From the NCBI GenBank assembly GCA_021827465.1, contig JAKAVX010000125.1, positions 1 to 7,165 on the forward strand: 7,165 bases of DNA, written 5' to 3'. The notes below the pieces were generated by a model. That model saw nothing but the letters and a program-made list of their open reading frames with translations. It searched no databases and was not told where the DNA came from. A program made the translations under genes and the position numbers. The stretch's first letter is position 1; each line of letters opens with the position of its first letter. This DNA comes from Deltaproteobacteria bacterium. Lineage in GTDB: Bacteria > Desulfobacterota_B > Binatia > Binatales > Binataceae. Shown here piece after piece: positions 6,040 to 7,165 of the stretch.

Positions 6040-7165
6040 TTATATGACGTTCGCGTCGCGAAGCCGGGCGATATCGTCCCATCCGTAACCGAGCATCTCG
6101 GTAAGGATCGCCTCGGTATGCTCGCCGAGTTCCGGCGCATGGCCGCGCGGGTTTCCCGGCGTCTCGCTGAGCCTGACCGGCAAGCCGACCAGTTGGATAC
6201 CGCCGAGCACCGGATGCTCGTAGTCGACGACGTACTGATTGCTCTGGACCTGCGGGTCCTTTGGCAGGTCGGAGACCGAATTCACGATCGTATAGATGAA
6301 GTCGCCGCCTTCCTTGAGGATGCGCATCCATTCCTCGCGCGGCTTCTCGGCAAACCTGCGGTCGAAAATTTGGATCGCCGCCGCGGCGTTCTGCCCCCGC
6401 GAGCGGATGTCCTTGAAGCGCGGATCGTCGACAAGCTCGGCGAGTCCGAGCGCGGTGCAAATGTCCTTCCAGTAGCGATCCGCCTGGAGCATCCCGAGGC
6501 AAATCCACTTGTCGTCGGCGCATCGGTAATGGTTCCAGAGCGGATTGAAAGCCTCGGTGCGCGAATTGCGCGCCAATTCCATCCCCATGAACGTGCGCGC
6601 CGACAGGTTGAGTCCCTGAAGCGCGATCATCGAGCCGAGATGGGACGCGTCAACCGTCTGCCCCACTCCGTGCCGCTCTCGCGCAAGGAGCGCCGCGAGA
6701 ACGCCGTAGGCGAGCATGATCGCGCCCATCTGATCGGCGACGCCGCCGAAGATATACGACGGGTCCGAGCCGGGCGCGCCGATCGCATTCATGATTCCCG
6801 AGCGCGCCTGCCCGAGATAATCGAACGACGGCTCGGCGCTGTCAGGGCCTTCGGGTCCGTAACCGGTGGAGTTGGCGTAGATGAGGCGCGGGTTGTGCGC
6901 GCGCAGCGATTCGTAGTCGAGCCCGAGGCGCTTCGCCACGCCCTTTCGGAAATTCTGCACGAAAACGTCGCTGCGCGCGGCGAGCCGGTAGACGATCTCG
7001 CGCGCCTCGGGACGCTTGAGATCGAGCGCGACACTCTTCTTGTGCCGGTTGTTGGCCTCGAAGTAGAAATTGCGGCCGCTGCGGTCGGTCGATTGGCCGG
7101 CGACCGCGAAAATGCCGCGGCCCGGGTCGCCACGCTCGCGTTCTTCGAGCTTGATAACTTCCGCG
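6040..7165 (-). CDS. family III CoA-transferase (CaiB/BaiF type), N-terminus outside window
   Basis: Family III enzymes move CoA between acyl-CoA and a free acid through an aspartyl-CoA-type intermediate, acting in carnitine, oxalate, bile-acid and aromatic-acid pathways. 374 residues are visible (first full codon 7164-7162). The first residues read AEVIKLEERERGDPGRG, which in formyl-CoA transferase (Frc) begins at about residue 31, so about 30 residues are missing. Family landmarks follow: FEANNRHKKSVALDLKRPEA, DVFVQNFRKGVAKRLGLDYE, NPRLIYANSTGYGP, and GVADQMGAIMLAYGVLAAL, whose Asp (bases 6735-6733) matches the catalytic Asp169 of Frc, then RHGVGQTVDASHLGSM. The C-terminal part has NPLWNHYRCADDKWICLGM and DDPRF, normal for the family. 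GTG at 6960 is internal, because the frame continues upstream with conserved sequence. The gene is intact and ends with TAA. The substrate cannot be read from sequence. It is probably first or internal in a minus-strand operon ending with the SnoaL-like gene. Confidence 0.93.
   Translation of the reverse strand, partial: AEVIKLEERERGDPGRGIFAVAGQSTDRSGRNFYFEANNRHKKSVALDLKRPEAREIVYRLAARSDVFVQNFRKGVAKRLGLDYESLRAHNPRLIYANSTGYGPEGPDSAEPSFDYLGQARSGIMNAIGAPGSDPSYIFGGVADQMGAIMLAYGVLAALLARERHGVGQTVDASHLGSMIALQGLNLSARTFMGMELARNSRTEAFNPLWNHYRCADDKWICLGMLQADRYWKDICTALGLAELVDDPRFKDIRSRGQNAAAAIQIFDRRFAEKPREEWMRILKEGGDFIYTIVNSVSDLPKDPQVQSNQYVVDYEHPVLGGIQLVGLPVRLSETPGNPRGHAPELGEHTEAILTEMLGYGWDDIARLRDANVI

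Noticed and set aside
5575..7165. Naming the pair baiE and baiF
   Set aside because: Only fold-level resemblance; both families are large and functionally diverse, and no other bai genes are visible.

Overview
This is a GC-rich stretch of bacterial chromosome, almost certainly from a Gram-negative organism, since it encodes a TolC-type outer-membrane protein and a second exported protein. Codon use is strongly G/C-ending throughout. The mix of a family III CoA-transferase, a SnoaL-like protein and a dispersed 'GTCATCCTGA' intergenic repeat fits soil or groundwater lineages once grouped with the Deltaproteobacteria (for example Binatota), but that placement is an inference and not proved by anything here. 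No tRNA, rRNA, CRISPR array, transposase or phage gene is visible.

Layout. Bases 2-1582 (+) hold the C-terminal ~526 residues of a UvrA-type excinuclease ATPase, whose start lies left of the window. It is followed after 21 bp by a complete RluA-family pseudouridine synthase (1604-2518, +). A convergent gene (2553-3179, -) encodes a 208-residue exported, proline-rich, six-cysteine protein of unknown function. It is divergent from a complete 636-residue TolC-family outer-membrane factor (3414-5324, +). The 234-bp gap between the two holds a good sigma-70-type promoter facing tolC, several dyads in the predicted leader, and a strong Shine-Dalgarno site.

The 250 bp after tolC carry a ~158-bp element bounded by imperfect 16-bp inverted repeats. 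It contains a textbook intrinsic terminator that reads on the minus strand. That terminator closes a minus-strand pair: a family III (CaiB/BaiF) CoA-transferase (6040 to beyond the right edge), then, 39 bp downstream, a 141-residue SnoaL/NTF2-fold protein (5575-6000).

How the parts fit. There are three modules: nucleic-acid housekeeping (uvrA-like and rluA-like), an envelope module (exported Cys-rich protein divergent from TolC), and a CoA-thioester catabolic pair. The most unusual items are the exported Cys-rich protein, the terminator lying inside a repeat element, the CoA-transferase/SnoaL pairing, which resembles the fold pairing of BaiF and BaiE in bile-acid operons, and some departures from consensus in the UvrA. 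No complete new system is evident.
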